A stretch of DNA of 64,000 bases from Nocardia camponoti (GCF_014646135.1 NZ_BMMW01000001.1:1071570-1135569), one strand, 5' to 3'. Numbered from the stretch's first letter, positions 43,199 to 51,842 are shown. The notes: generated by a model not told the origin, from the sequence alone. Numbers and translations are program-made.

Positions 43199-44371
43199 CT
43201 AGTACATTCCGTTTCCATCGAAGATCTCGAACTCGCTGGCACCGTACATCTGGTACGACCGCTCAGGATCGTTAGAGGCGTGGAGGCGGCCAGCATGCGC
43301 ATCACGCCAGAACCGTTGCAGCGAGGCACCCCGAAACATCACGCGGGCGCCCGAACTGTCCATCATCTTGTCAATAGCTGCGACCGCCCGCTGCGTGCCG
43401 TGGACCTGGTCACGGCGGACCCGCAGTCGCAACTCCAGAGGAATCGCCTCGCCCTGTTGCGCAAACTCCCACTCCTGCCGAATGTTATCGGTGAGCTGTA
43501 GCCACGCGGCGTCGATTTCACTCGCAACCTCGGCGACGCGCACGGACGTGAACGGGTCGTCCTTGGCTTTCTCGCCAGCGTATGCCGCGCGGACGCGCTG
43601 CCCTTGATGCTCAAGATAGGCATCGTATGCGCCAGTCGCCATCCCGATAATCGGCGCGGCGATCACGGAAGGGTGGATCGACCCGAACGGCATCCGATAA
43701 AGCGGTCCCGGGTTGACGGCTTGACCAGGAACCTGACATTTGGCGGTGTGCCGGAAGCTCAATGCTCTGTGCTCCGGCACGAAGACATCTTTTACGACGA
43801 TGTCATTCGAACCGGTACCGCGAAGGCCGAAAGTGTCCCAGGTGTCCACAATGCTGTAGTCACTAATCGGAACCAGGTAGGTGCAGAGGTCTACAGGCTC
43901 GCCGTCCTTCATGACCGGGCCGCCGAGCAGCGCCCACGTGCAGTGGTCGCTGCCGGAAGAAAAGCTCCACCTCCCGGAAAGCTTGTATCCGCCCTCAACA
44001 ACCTCAGACTTTCCCATCGGTGCGTACGACGAGGAGATCAGCACATTCTGATCCACGCCCCACACCTCCTGCTGAGCCGCGTCGTCGAACAGTGCAAGGT
44101 TCCACGGGTGCACGCCGAGGATGCCAGCGACCCACCCCGTCGAACCACATGCCGATGCGATCTTCTTGACCGCGGTGTAGAAGGCAACGGGGTGCGCCTC
44201 ATGTCCTCCATAGCGCTTCGGCTGTAACAGCTTGAAGAACCCGGTGTCGGCGAGCGCTTTCACTGAGGCCTCGGGCACACGACGGAGGTCTTCTGCTTCC
44301 TCGGCGCGTTCCCGCAGCGTGGGGAGAAGTTCTTCGACCGCTGACAGAACCTGCTCGACGCTATGACTCAT
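43199..44371 (-). CDS. HsaA-like flavin-dependent monooxygenase, oxygenase subunit
   Basis: 390 residues of the acyl-CoA-dehydrogenase-fold monooxygenase family, closely matching HsaA of the cholesterol pathway (family blocks CGSTGWVAGILGVH, SSSYAPMG, RGTGSNDIVVKDVFVP, GQRVRAAYAGEKAKDDPF, RFWRDAHAGR). HsaA hydroxylates the secosteroid 3-HSA with reduced FMN from HsaB; neither HsaB nor HsaC/D is nearby, so this is a detached paralogue and its substrate could be another phenol. A KstR-like box lies 39 bp upstream of its ATG. Confidence 0.85.
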   Translation of the reverse strand: MSHSVEQVLSAVEELLPTLRERAEEAEDLRRVPEASVKALADTGFFKLLQPKRYGGHEAHPVAFYTAVKKIASACGSTGWVAGILGVHPWNLALFDDAAQQEVWGVDQNVLISSSYAPMGKSEVVEGGYKLSGRWSFSSGSDHCTWALLGGPVMKDGEPVDLCTYLVPISDYSIVDTWDTFGLRGTGSNDIVVKDVFVPEHRALSFRHTAKCQVPGQAVNPGPLYRMPFGSIHPSVIAAPIIGMATGAYDAYLEHQGQRVRAAYAGEKAKDDPFTSVRVAEVASEIDAAWLQLTDNIRQEWEFAQQGEAIPLELRLRVRRDQVHGTQRAVAAIDKMMDSSGARVMFRGASLQRFWRDAHAGRLHASNDPERSYQMYGASEFEIFDGNGMY

Positions 44372-44409
44372 TGACTACCTCTCCTGCTGTTCAATTGACA
44401 GCCCAAGAA

Positions 44410-44423
44410 TAGAACGTGTTCTC
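44410..44423. promoter_or_regulatory. KstR-like box, 1 mismatch
   Basis: TAGAACGTGTTCTC fits the mycobacterial KstR consensus TnnAACnnGTTnnA except for the last base. Position just upstream of the HsaA-like gene suggests control by a KstR-type sterol-catabolism repressor. Confidence 0.7.
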
Positions 44424-44508
44424 ATTCATGTCGATGTTCTTCCGGCTCTACTCCAATACATGCAGGCAAACACCGATACTCCAGCCAATGTGGCAACCCA
44501 GATTGAGT

Positions 44509-44522
44509 TAGAACACGTTTCA
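44509..44522. promoter_or_regulatory. KstR-like box, perfect match
   Basis: TAGAACACGTTTCA matches TnnAACnnGTTnnA completely, 99 bp from the first box. It may control the same promoter cooperatively or a plus-strand transcript, although no convincing plus-strand gene follows. Confidence 0.65.
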
Positions 44523-44582
44523 TACGTCGACGTGATGGTCAAGCGGCCGGGTGCGGAACTTCCGCGCTTAACGGCTCCGCGA

Positions 44583-44873
44583 CTAGACGACCCGTGGCTC
44601 GTGACTACGACGGAGTTCCTCGCGCTGGCTGACGGCCTGGGCGAACGCCGCCCAGTTCTGCGAATGCCTCCGGGCCAGCTCTACAATCGCCGGGGCGCAG
44701 TGCGAGGGCAGAGCGTCGACCATACAGACCCACGAGCCTGGATCCTGAGGTAGACCGCCGAGCATGCGCAGCACCCGTCGACCGATTTCGGTGAACCGCA
44801 TCCACGGGTCGGCTTGAAGCATCCGGACGACCCGTTCGGCATCAGCCGCACCGGGGCGATCGGCCGGCGACAC
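44583..44873 (-). CDS. Unrecognised small protein (possible gene remnant)
   Basis: 96 residues from a GTG on the minus strand, with helical, protein-like composition (ADPWMRFTEIGRRVLRML, PAIVELARRHSQNWAAFAQA) and a G/C bias at third codon positions. No signal, no family. The opposite strand is open too but reads less naturally. It lies beyond the second KstR-like box and could be the tail of a lost gene. Confidence 0.35.
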   Translation of the reverse strand: MSPADRPGAADAERVVRMLQADPWMRFTEIGRRVLRMLGGLPQDPGSWVCMVDALPSHCAPAIVELARRHSQNWAAFAQAVSQREELRRSHEPRVV

Positions 44874-45031
44874 TACCCGCGCCTCAAGACCCAGCGCACG
44901 CCGCTGCGATCGAGGGGTTGAGCAAATCTTTCACGTCCTGACCAGCCCGGCGCGTGGTGTTCGGAAAACGACCGTTTTCCGAACACCCAACCGCGACGGC
45001 TAGAACCGGGGATCCGGTTGCCAGACGTGGC

Positions 45032-46216
45032 CTAGGCGGGTTCCGTACTCGACCAGGCGCCGGAGTCCTTCCGTACCGCGGCGACTGCCGACCTGGCGGC
45101 GGTGAGGGCGCTGTTGATCGAGATCTCACCGCGCATCCCCGGCGCCGCGACCATGTCGCCAGCCAGGTAAACCCCGTCGCCACGGACGATGGCAGGCCGG
45201 TCACGCCAGGTGGTGCCCGGCAGGTCGAGCGCGCCGGTACGACCCTTCGCGGTCGAGGTGCGGCGGAAGGTGTTGCGGGAGCGCCAGTCCGGGATGGTCG
45301 CATCGGCGAAACGCTCAAGGCGCCGGTGCGCGTCCTCGCGCGATTCGTTGTCGCGTACCGGCATCTGCAGTTGGAACAGGGATTCGCCCGCGGGAGCGAT
45401 CGTGTCGTCTTGGGCGGTATAGCACTCGTGGAAGCCGCCCTCGTCCAGGTCGAAGCACAGGAAACGATCGCGGCGGTCCTTCCGCACGCCAAGGTCGAGT
45501 AGTGCGGTGAAACCGCCGGTGCCATGCAGGGAGTCGTCGCCTAGGAGGCGGCGTGCGGAATCGAGATCGGTGGCGACGATGACCGGGCCGTCGGTCGGCA
45601 ACGCGTCCACACGCGAACCGGTCTCGATGACGACACCGAGTTCTGTTGCCCGCGAGATCATCCGATCGATCACCTGCTGCCACCCGCCACGAACCCACCG
45701 GACGCCGGGGACATTCGGGCCAAGTACGCGCTGGAAGAGATCCCAGACGTAGGCGGCCGAGAGCCTGCCCGTGTGCGCGTCGTAGGTGACCACGCTGATC
45801 GCGTTGGCGACCTGGATGGCGGTGCGTTCGCCCCACCGGTCGGCGGCCCACGTGTGGAAGTCAACGTCGACCGGTGCCTGCAGCCGCTTGCGTGACTGGG
45901 CGCGCAGCATCCCGAGCGGCGGCACGTGCCGGACCCGGTCGCCGACCCGGAAGCCCACCTTCATCGCGTCGGCGATGCCCGGCCAACCGAGCCCGGCCAC
46001 GAAGCCGCGCTCCTTCAGCCAGGTGTAGTGCGGGCCGTCGGCGTAGAAGACATGCGCGCCCTCGTGGGCGACATGCGGGGGCGAGGTTGCCCGCCCGCGC
46101 CCGCCCAGCGTCTGGTGTGCCTCGTGCAGCAGCACCGGCACGCCGGTTTCGGCAACGGCGATCGCGGCAGTCAGGCCTGCCAGTCCGCCCCCGACCACGG
46201 TGATGGTTGTGTTCAT
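45032..46216 (-). CDS. FAD-dependent amine-oxidase/desaturase-like oxidoreductase
   Basis: 394 residues of the NAD(P)-binding Rossmann/flavin amine oxidase family: GGGLAGLTAAIAVAETG (~9-25) with HEAHQTLGGRGRAT as the second FAD contact, a long substrate domain, and the C-terminal VYLAGDMVAAPGMRGEISINSAL FAD-binding block (~355-377). The layout is similar to phytoene-desaturase-like and squalene-associated enzymes; substrate unknown. Its start overlaps the TetR stop by 4 bp, so the repressor and enzyme form one operon. Confidence 0.85.
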   Translation of the reverse strand: MNTTITVVGGGLAGLTAAIAVAETGVPVLLHEAHQTLGGRGRATSPPHVAHEGAHVFYADGPHYTWLKERGFVAGLGWPGIADAMKVGFRVGDRVRHVPPLGMLRAQSRKRLQAPVDVDFHTWAADRWGERTAIQVANAISVVTYDAHTGRLSAAYVWDLFQRVLGPNVPGVRWVRGGWQQVIDRMISRATELGVVIETGSRVDALPTDGPVIVATDLDSARRLLGDDSLHGTGGFTALLDLGVRKDRRDRFLCFDLDEGGFHECYTAQDDTIAPAGESLFQLQMPVRDNESREDAHRRLERFADATIPDWRSRNTFRRTSTAKGRTGALDLPGTTWRDRPAIVRGDGVYLAGDMVAAPGMRGEISINSALTAARSAVAAVRKDSGAWSSTEPA

Positions 46217-46863
46217 CCTCGGTCCTCTCCCTCGGTACCCGCCCAGTCCAGCCGGGCGGCGATCATCTCTGCGATGGCTCGCAGATAGCGGTCTTCGTCG
46301 ACATTGGCCGGATGACCGCCGTCGAAAATGTCGCCCATGATCCAGAAGTGGGCGAGGGCGCCGACGAGTACGGCGGCGGTGGCGTCCCAGTCCTGGTCGA
46401 GCACGCGGTCACCGGCGAGCTCAGCCAGTCCACGGGTGACCGCCGACATCACCACCGCGTACTCCCGCTGCTGGAACACTTCGAGCAGGTTGGCGGGAAT
46501 AGAGTTGTCCCGCAACAGGATTCGGGTCACATCACGGTCATGGTCGAGGCGATCCAGGCCGATCCGGCACAGCGCGATGATCATGTCGACGGTGGATCCC
46601 CCGGCGGAGAACAAGCCCAGCGCGGCAGCGAGGTCGAACTCCGGCGACAGAAACTGATCCCACTCGGCTCGATCTTCGAGCCGAGTCGCCACGGCCTGCA
46701 CCAGCAGTTCGTTCTTGGATTTGAAGTGCCGATACAGCGCCCCCGACCCGCCCGACAGCCCAGCCGCCTGTTCGATCTGGGCGACCGAGGTTTTGGCAAA
46801 GCCCTGCTCCCCGAACAGGCGCAAGGCCTCGGTCATGATCCGGTCGCGCGATGTAGGCGCCAC
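46213..46863 (-). CDS. TetR-family regulator
   Basis: 216 residues: helix-turn-helix (TSVAQIEQAAGLSGGSGALYRHFKSKNELL, ~25-54) and a large helical C-terminal domain. GTG start preceded by GGAGGTGAC. It is the first gene of a two-gene operon with the flavin oxidoreductase and has a likely operator 15 bp upstream of its start, so autoregulation is expected. Confidence 0.92.
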   Translation of the reverse strand: MAPTSRDRIMTEALRLFGEQGFAKTSVAQIEQAAGLSGGSGALYRHFKSKNELLVQAVATRLEDRAEWDQFLSPEFDLAAALGLFSAGGSTVDMIIALCRIGLDRLDHDRDVTRILLRDNSIPANLLEVFQQREYAVVMSAVTRGLAELAGDRVLDQDWDATAAVLVGALAHFWIMGDIFDGGHPANVDEDRYLRAIAEMIAARLDWAGTEGEDRG

Positions 46864-46877
46864 GTCACCTCCAGGAA

Positions 46878-46891
46878 AGTAACTACTTACT
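46878..46891. promoter_or_regulatory. Putative TetR operator
   Basis: AGTAACTACTTACT has perfect 5-bp arms (AGTAA/TTACT) around CTAC, followed by a further TTAC, immediately upstream of the tetR start. Confidence 0.55.
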
Positions 46892-47021
46892 TACATCATG
46901 ACCGAGGCTGTGACGAGGCGCAAGACCCCGTTAGATCGCCAGCAGGGTGAGGACACCGTAGATACTTCCCAGCGCCACGCCGACGAGGCCTCGGCCCGAT
47001 GGCTCCTTGGTCGGAACGAAA

Positions 47022-47062
47022 AACGCCCAGGTCGTTGCCGGGATGGCGGTGACCTGGGCGTT
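47022..47062 (-). terminator. Rho-independent terminator of tRNA-Val
   Basis: A 12-bp perfect stem (47022-47033 with 47051-47062) is followed on the minus strand by TTTTTC, directly downstream of the minus-strand tRNA-Val gene. A short hydrophobic reading frame through it (ending at ~46940) is not a gene. Confidence 0.85.
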
Positions 47063-47067
47063 GAGTG

Positions 47068-47139
47068 TGGTCCCAGCTGGTTTCGAACCAGCGACCTTCC
47101 GCGTGTGAGGCGGACGCTCTCCCGCTGAGCTATGGGACC
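47068..47139 (-). tRNA. tRNA-Val (CAC)
   Basis: Complete cloverleaf on the minus strand: acceptor GGTCCCA/TGGGACC, D-arm GCTCAGCGGGAGAGC, anticodon stem TCCGC/GCGGA around CTCACAC (anticodon CAC), and T-arm with GGTTCGAAACC. CCA is not encoded. Transcribed divergently from the three tRNA genes to its right. Confidence 0.93.
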
Positions 47140-47179
47140 GGGATTAGCCGAGTGGCGCATGCCGCTCGAACGAGATGGA

Positions 47180-47210
47180 ACATTAGCATGACGCACCCGG
47201 TGGGTACCAA
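47180..47210 (-). promoter_or_regulatory. Possible promoter of tRNA-Val (CAC)
   Basis: Minus-strand -10-like TAATGT (47185-47180) with a -35-like TTGGTA (47210-47205), 19 bp apart, ending 41 bp before the tRNA 5' end. Confidence 0.4.
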
Positions 47211-47470
47211 ATCGCCAGCCTGGGCGGGTAAATCAGTGGCGCGGCGTGGTCCGCGACAGATTCGACCCAAGGCGGTCGAGCCAAGGGCGACGATTCGCGC
47301 GCCCGTCCGCAACCAACCGCGATGCTCGCGCACGCAACGCAAGATCAGCCCGCGCCGCCGATCTCGGCGACTGCGACGACGACGAAAAGCGGAATCGGGC
47401 GGGCAACCGTGGTGCCGCGCACCTAGAAGCGTGCGATGCAATCGCGATTTACCCCCATCTACCAGGCGAT

Positions 47471-47500
47471 TTGTAGTCTGCCGCAAACGTCGGCTAATGT
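47471..47500 (+). promoter_or_regulatory. Possible promoter of the Gly-Cys-Val tRNA cluster
   Basis: TTGTAG (47471-47476) and TAATGT (47495-47500) with an 18-bp spacer; the same TAATGT -10 occurs in the divergent tRNA-Val promoter. The rest of the 47140-47571 gap shows nothing else. Confidence 0.45.
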
Positions 47501-47571
47501 TCTCATCGCACCACGGAGAGCAGCTAGCCCAGCCGGAAACGAGCTGAGCGAGTTACTCCCGGAAGTGTAAT

Positions 47572-47643
47572 GCGGATGTAGCGCAGTGGTAGCGCATCAC
47601 CTTGCCAAGGTGAGGGTCGCGGGTTCAAATCCCGTCATCCGCT
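47572..47643 (+). tRNA. tRNA-Gly (GCC)
   Basis: Acceptor GCGGATG/CATCCGC, anticodon stem TCACC/GGTGA around TTGCCAA (anticodon GCC), T-arm GCGGGTTCAAATCCCGT. CCA not encoded. First of three plus-strand tRNA genes. Confidence 0.95.
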
Positions 47644-47690
47644 CGAGAGGTAGGTTAGGCAGCAGTTTGAAAGCCCATCCTCCTTTGTAC

Positions 47691-47761
47691 GGTGGAGTGG
47701 CCGAGTGGTGAGGCAACGGCCTGCAAAGCCGTGCACACGGGTTCGATTCCCGTCTCCACCT
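47691..47761 (+). tRNA. tRNA-Cys (GCA)
   Basis: Acceptor GGTGGAG/CTCCACC, anticodon stem ACGGC/GCCGT around CTGCAAA (anticodon GCA), T-arm ACGGGTTCGATTCCCGT. Follows tRNA-Gly by 47 bp and precedes tRNA-Val by one base. Confidence 0.95.
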
Positions 47762-47762
47762 C

Positions 47763-47837
47763 GCGCGATTAGCTCAGCGGGAGAGCGCTTCCCTGACACG
47801 GAAGAGGTCACTGGTTCAATCCCAGTATCGCGCACCA
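47763..47837 (+). tRNA. tRNA-Val (GAC), CCA encoded
   Basis: Acceptor GCGCGAT/ATCGCGC, anticodon stem CTTCC/GGAAG around CTGACAC (anticodon GAC), T-arm CTGGTTCAATCCCAG, then ACCA. It ends six bases before a strong terminator. Confidence 0.95.
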
Positions 47838-47843
47838 CCGTAG

Positions 47844-47880
47844 CAAGTTTGGCCCCCTTTCGAGGGGGCCAAACTTGTTT
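47844..47880 (+). terminator. Rho-independent terminator of the tRNA cluster
   Basis: A 15-bp perfect stem (CAAGTTTGGCCCCCT with its complement) closed by a TTCG loop and followed by TTT. Confidence 0.93.
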
Positions 47881-47930
47881 CTGCGCCCTTTCACATGAAC
47901 CCCACCATCATCAGGAACCGAGGTCAGCGC

Positions 47931-48122
47931 GTGAGCCTGGCAAAACATTGCGATCGTGACGGCTGCGATTCTTGGCAGCACATTGACGCCGAGCCCTCCG
48001 ACTGGGCCGAACTGCACTTCGTCGACGATGTTCGGCACTTCTGCTCGATCGACTGCGTCATGAACTGGGCCGCGGCGAACAGCCAGCCCAGCGAGACGAT
48101 CGTCGTTACCGACCCCCACTAG
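47931..48122 (+). CDS. Small zinc-ribbon-like protein
   Basis: 63 residues from a GTG with GAGGTCA upstream (an ATG at 47895 would add 12 residues but has no binding site). Cysteines in CDRDGC and FCSIDC suggest a small zinc-binding domain. Resembles short actinobacterial zinc-finger-like proteins; partner and function unknown. Confidence 0.7.
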   Translation: MSLAKHCDRDGCDSWQHIDAEPSDWAELHFVDDVRHFCSIDCVMNWAAANSQPSETIVVTDPH

Positions 48123-48236
48123 GGTCCCCACTGCCGCGTCACCTCGCCTACACTCGCCTGCGGCGTCGCCGGGCTTGCGCGAGACCGCGCGGATTCGGCG
48201 GGTCAACGCTCCATTCGCCAGCGCTCAGGGGACCCG

Positions 48237-49310
48237 ATGAGGCAGATTCTGTTGTCGGCGGCGATCGCGCTTTTGGTGACGATCACGCTGACCCCGGTGT
48301 TAATCCGGGTTTTCGCTCGACGCGGGTTCGGTCAGGAAATCCGGGTCGACGGGCCCGCGACACACCACACCAAACGCGGCACCCCAACCATGGGTGGGCT
48401 GGCGATCGGCGCTGGCGTGTGGGCCGGGTATCTCGGCGCGCATCTGCTCGGACCGCTGTGGGGTGCGCCGGGACCGAGCGCGTCGGGCATTCTGATCCTC
48501 CTGCTGGCGTCGGCGTTGGGGCTCGTCGGGTTCCTCGACGACTCCATCAAGCTGCGCAAACACCGCAACCTCGGGCTCACCGCCGCCGGTAAATATCTTG
48601 GGCAGATCGCGGCTGCGGTCGTTTTCGCGGTGCTCATCCTGCGTTTTCCCGGCGCGACAGGGCTCACGCCGGGCAGCCGCAACCTCTCGTACGTGCGCGA
48701 TATTCCGACGATCACGTTCGGTTCGCTGTTCTTCGTCGCGTTCATCTGTCTGCTTGTTGTCGCCTGGTCGAACGCGGTGAACATCACCGACGGACTCGAC
48801 GGGCTCGCCGCCGGGTCGATGGGCTGCACGCTCGGCGCGTACGTGATCATCACGTTCTGGCAGTACGACCATTCCTGCGAACTCAACCCGGGCCGCGCCT
48901 GCTACACCGTGCGCGACCCGCTCGACGTGGCGATGGTGTGCGCGGCGGGGGCGGCGGCGTGCGTTGGGTTCCTGTGGTGGAACGCCGCGCCCGCGAAGAT
49001 CTTCATGGGCGACACCGGTTCGCTCGGTCTTGGCGGCCTGCTGGCTGGGGTGTCGATCACCTCGCATACCGAATTGCTCGCGGTGGTGCTCGGCGCGCTG
49101 TTCGTCGCCGAGATCATGTCGGTGGTGCTGCAGATCGTGGTTTTCCGCACCACGCACACGCGACTATTTCGGATGGCGCCGTTCCATCACCATTTCGAAC
49201 TCAATGATTGGCCCGAAACGGCGGTCATTATTCGGTTTTGGATGTTGGCTGGCATCGCGGCAGCGAGTGGGCTCGGATTGTTCTACAGCGACTACCTGAC
49301 GGCGCTCTAA
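48237..49310 (+). CDS. MraY-like phospho-MurNAc-pentapeptide transferase, outside the dcw cluster
   Basis: 357 residues with ten or so membrane spans and all MraY catalytic features: [16 protein letters not shown] (39-54), aspartates 101-102 in [16 protein letters not shown] (182-190), MGDTGSLG with Asp258, and the HHH motif 317-319. MraY makes lipid I from UDP-MurNAc-pentapeptide and undecaprenyl phosphate. No murE/F/D/G or ftsW is nearby, so this is either the sole gene relocated or, more likely, a second copy. The family also contains related polyprenyl-phosphate transferases, but the HHH motif favours MraY. Confidence 0.88.
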   Translation: MRQILLSAAIALLVTITLTPVLIRVFARRGFGQEIRVDGPATHHTKRGTPTMGGLAIGAGVWAGYLGAHLLGPLWGAPGPSASGILILLLASALGLVGFLDDSIKLRKHRNLGLTAAGKYLGQIAAAVVFAVLILRFPGATGLTPGSRNLSYVRDIPTITFGSLFFVAFICLLVVAWSNAVNITDGLDGLAAGSMGCTLGAYVIITFWQYDHSCELNPGRACYTVRDPLDVAMVCAAGAAACVGFLWWNAAPAKIFMGDTGSLGLGGLLAGVSITSHTELLAVVLGALFVAEIMSVVLQIVVFRTTHTRLFRMAPFHHHFELNDWPETAVIIRFWMLAGIAAASGLGLFYSDYLTAL

Positions 49311-49341
49311 CCGCGAATTCTCGCGTGCCCCAGCTAGGCTC

Positions 49342-50505
49342 ATGGCGATGAACGCCACGCCAGCTCCGGGCTATGACATCGCGCGCGATGTGAGCTTCGA
49401 ACTTGAGGAACTCGACGACCTCGTCGGCGAACTGCTTGTCGACCATGCCGAGCGGGCCCCTCGTGATGCGCGAATTGTCGCGCTGCGCTTGGGGATTGGG
49501 GGCCAGCGGCCGCAGACGTTAAGTCGTATTGGCGCTGGGTATGACCTCGCGCGCGACCGGGTGCGCCAGCTTTATACGAAAGCCGTTGGGCGCGTTGTGA
49601 TCGAGGCTGCGGCGTCGCGGTTGCCGATTCGGACGGTGTTCGCTGGGCGCTATCCGATCGACCTGGGTGACAACCGACTTGTCGCCGCGCTGCTTGCCGA
49701 AACCTATGCCACTGACACCGATCTCGTTGCGACGGAGTGGTCGTATCTCAAATTGCGACTAGCCGGGCACTCCCCCACCGACGCGAAACGTGTTGCGGGA
49801 TATGTGATGCAGCGAATCTTGGGGTGGCAGAAGAAGACCGCGAGCATTTTGGGCAAGTTGCATCCGGCTGATGATCCGGGCGACTTCACGGCATTGCTTG
49901 ACGGCATTGAGTGGTCGCCGGGTCCTGTTGCAGCACTGCCGCATTCGTCGGCACGGGTGCTCGACGGGGATGACGACGGGCGTGGGCGGTTCTATCTCGC
50001 GAAGGTCGGGCGCCAGGTTTGCTACGACTCGGCGATGACCGCGCGACTGTTGCGCATGCTCGACGGTGCCGCGAATGTTGTTGCGTTCCAGGAGGAGCCG
50101 ACCGCGCTCACCTACGACTTCGGTGGGATTGAGCAGGTGCATTACCCGAGCGTGGTGGCGGGATTCGCCGACGGGCGAGTGGCGCTGATCGACGTGCTTC
50201 CGTTGGGGCGCATCGCATTTCATCACACCCGCGTGCAACGCAGCCTGGGGCGCGCGTTCGCCGCCGAGCGCGGGTGGGGGTATCTGGCGTGGACGGGGAG
50301 TTCGCTGGATGAGCATCGGCTTGTTGGGCGACCCGACGTCGCGCGACTTGCCACGACGCTGGGTCAAACCCGCTGGAGCCGAGGGGATTTGGCGCGGGAG
50401 TGCGCCGAGACCGGGCTGCTCGACCTTGCCGGTCTCGTGTTACGTGACGAAGCGACACGACGACTCGACCGGCTGCCGATTCGACTGAGCACCGTTAACG
50501 CGTAA
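49342..50505 (+). CDS. Sigma-region-4-like plus TnsA-like nuclease-fold protein
   Basis: 387 residues. N-terminal ~15-90 resemble a sigma-70 region 4 helix-turn-helix (DARIVALRLGIGG...TLSRIGAGYDLARDRVRQLYTKAV). The C-terminal half (~235-330) has a strand order typical of TnsA/Vsr-type nuclease folds: VVAFQEEPTALTYDFG, then HYPSVVAGFADGRVALIDVLPL, then RAFAAERGWGYLAWTG. The usual Glu-x-Lys is not clearly present (IDVLP instead), so catalysis is uncertain. It converges with, and overlaps by 11 bp, a second nuclease-like gene. Confidence 0.6.
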   Translation: MAMNATPAPGYDIARDVSFELEELDDLVGELLVDHAERAPRDARIVALRLGIGGQRPQTLSRIGAGYDLARDRVRQLYTKAVGRVVIEAAASRLPIRTVFAGRYPIDLGDNRLVAALLAETYATDTDLVATEWSYLKLRLAGHSPTDAKRVAGYVMQRILGWQKKTASILGKLHPADDPGDFTALLDGIEWSPGPVAALPHSSARVLDGDDDGRGRFYLAKVGRQVCYDSAMTARLLRMLDGAANVVAFQEEPTALTYDFGGIEQVHYPSVVAGFADGRVALIDVLPLGRIAFHHTRVQRSLGRAFAAERGWGYLAWTGSSLDEHRLVGRPDVARLATTLGQTRWSRGDLARECAETGLLDLAGLVLRDEATRRLDRLPIRLSTVNA

Positions 50506-51448
50506 CGATCGCTCCCACCACAACAGTGAGCACAAGCAGCATCGCGCAGCAGGTGAGCCACTGCCACTGGTTGATCGCCCGGTCCATGCGCGCGACCGTG
50601 GCCCGCAATCCCATCGCAATGCGTTGCTGCGCAAGCAGTTCACTGCGCACGCCCGCCATCGTGATGGCGTCGGCATCGGCGTTGACACCCGCGCGGTCGA
50701 TGCGATTATGCAAGCGCGACACCGTTTTCTGCTTATCGCGGACCGCCTGACGCGCAACGGCCAACTCGACGCGCTGATCGCGCAGCTCGCGTCGTTGGTG
50801 CTCGATCATCGCGGCCTGCGCCGAAGTGTGCCGTTCCCAGGTGCCCACGTGCGCCCAGCCTCCGTTCGTCATATCTAGCTGCGCCCACTCGATGTCGCCG
50901 GCGACCCAGCCGTCGAGGAACGTGCGCAACTCAGTGTTATCGGTAATCGGTGCGGCGAAATCGAATTCGCCAGGGGCGACCATGCCCTGTTCGATGCGGT
51001 AGTCGAGCCCGGTCGGAGCGAAATCGGCGATGCCTACTGCAGGGACGAGAGGCACCCAGTATCCGGCGGGGCAGATCCAGAGCACGTCGGTGATGCCAGC
51101 GGCTTCCAGGCGTTCGCGGTGTGCGCGGGCGGCGGTGATGTCGAGGGCGGCGCTGTGCAGTTCGATGACGCAGCGGCGGTTGCCTTTGCGCCAGAACACG
51201 TCGACATTGATGCCTTTGACGGTGGCGTCGACCGTTGCCTCTTCCGCACCCGCCGCGGTGAGGCGACCGGTGAGCCAATGTTGCAGGCGTTGGGTATTCC
51301 ATTGCGCCGCTGAGCATTCCGCGCAACCACAGCCGTTGTCGGGACGTTCGGAACTGAGGCGTCGACTGCCCTCGGAAATACCAAGTTCATCGAGCAACGC
51401 CCGCCGTCCGCACACCACCTGGGTGTCGCTTCGCCGCTTTGTTCTCAC
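50495..51448 (-). CDS. CoiA-like nuclease domain on a membrane-anchored coiled coil
   Basis: 317 residues from the GTG at 51448 (GAGGGAG seven bases upstream; a GTG two codons earlier is possible). Residues ~40-45 hold a Cys cluster GCGCAEC. Residues ~55-130 fit a CoiA/PD-(D/E)xK nuclease: NVDVFWRKG (Asp83), CVIELHSAAL (Glu96; His in place of the usual Gln/Lys), a conserved Arg helix, and VLWICPAGYW. Then ~95 unassigned residues, a coiled coil (~220-275), and a C-terminal membrane segment (WLTCCAMLLVLTVVVGAIV). The nuclease would hang on the cytoplasmic face of the membrane. Confidence 0.75.
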   Translation of the reverse strand: MRTKRRSDTQVVCGRRALLDELGISEGSRRLSSERPDNGCGCAECSAAQWNTQRLQHWLTGRLTAAGAEEATVDATVKGINVDVFWRKGNRRCVIELHSAALDITAARAHRERLEAAGITDVLWICPAGYWVPLVPAVGIADFAPTGLDYRIEQGMVAPGEFDFAAPITDNTELRTFLDGWVAGDIEWAQLDMTNGGWAHVGTWERHTSAQAAMIEHQRRELRDQRVELAVARQAVRDKQKTVSRLHNRIDRAGVNADADAITMAGVRSELLAQQRIAMGLRATVARMDRAINQWQWLTCCAMLLVLTVVVGAIVTR

Positions 51449-51580
51449 GCCCACACTCCCTCATCGGGGACTTGACGTGTGCCGCGCGCACACGCCCTGT
51501 CTCCAGGTTCTCCCACTCGCGAAAACGCCGCCAGCCCCCTTGACCCGCGCTCGGGTGCGGCTTAGTGGGGAGAAGGCCTC

Positions 51581-51594
51581 GTGATCGTAATCAC
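51581..51594. promoter_or_regulatory. Small palindrome in the divergent intergenic region
   Basis: GTGATCGTAATCAC has perfect 5-bp arms and is followed by AT-rich GTACTTGTATATCAAG. It is between the CoiA-like gene and the repeat-rich protein gene and could be a regulator site. The rest of 51455-51842 shows no gene I would support. Confidence 0.35.
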
Positions 51595-51763
51595 AATGAC
51601 GATTGTACTTGTATATCAAGCCCTTTCGTTGCGTGCGCGGCGCGACGGCGGGGTCATATCTTCACCATTTCGCAACACTGACCGGGCCTGTTGCGTGTCC
51701 GTTTTCTCCGCTTTTTTGGGCGATTCGCGAACTTCGTCGCACCCTAGCCCGGAGAGCGCGAAG

Positions 51764-51792
51764 TCACCCTGAGTGACACCGGTGGATATGAT
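51764..51792 (+). promoter_or_regulatory. Likely promoter of the repeat-rich protein gene
   Basis: TATGAT (51787-51792) lies 51 bp before the ATG; upstream is an inverted repeat GTCAC-cctga-GTGAC (51764-51778) overlapping the -35 position. Confidence 0.4.
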
Positions 51793-51842
51793 CGCACCGG
51801 CCGAGGCGGACACGCTCGCCGACCACGGGAAGTAGGGTGTGC

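Noticed and set aside
46943..47040. Short hydrophobic minus-strand frame ending ...GVALGSIYGVLTLLAI
   Set aside because: It has no start codon and its upstream part is the terminator hairpin of tRNA-Val.
47140..47571. Reading frames between the divergent tRNA genes
   Set aside because: Arg-rich, no binding sites; the stretch holds promoters only.
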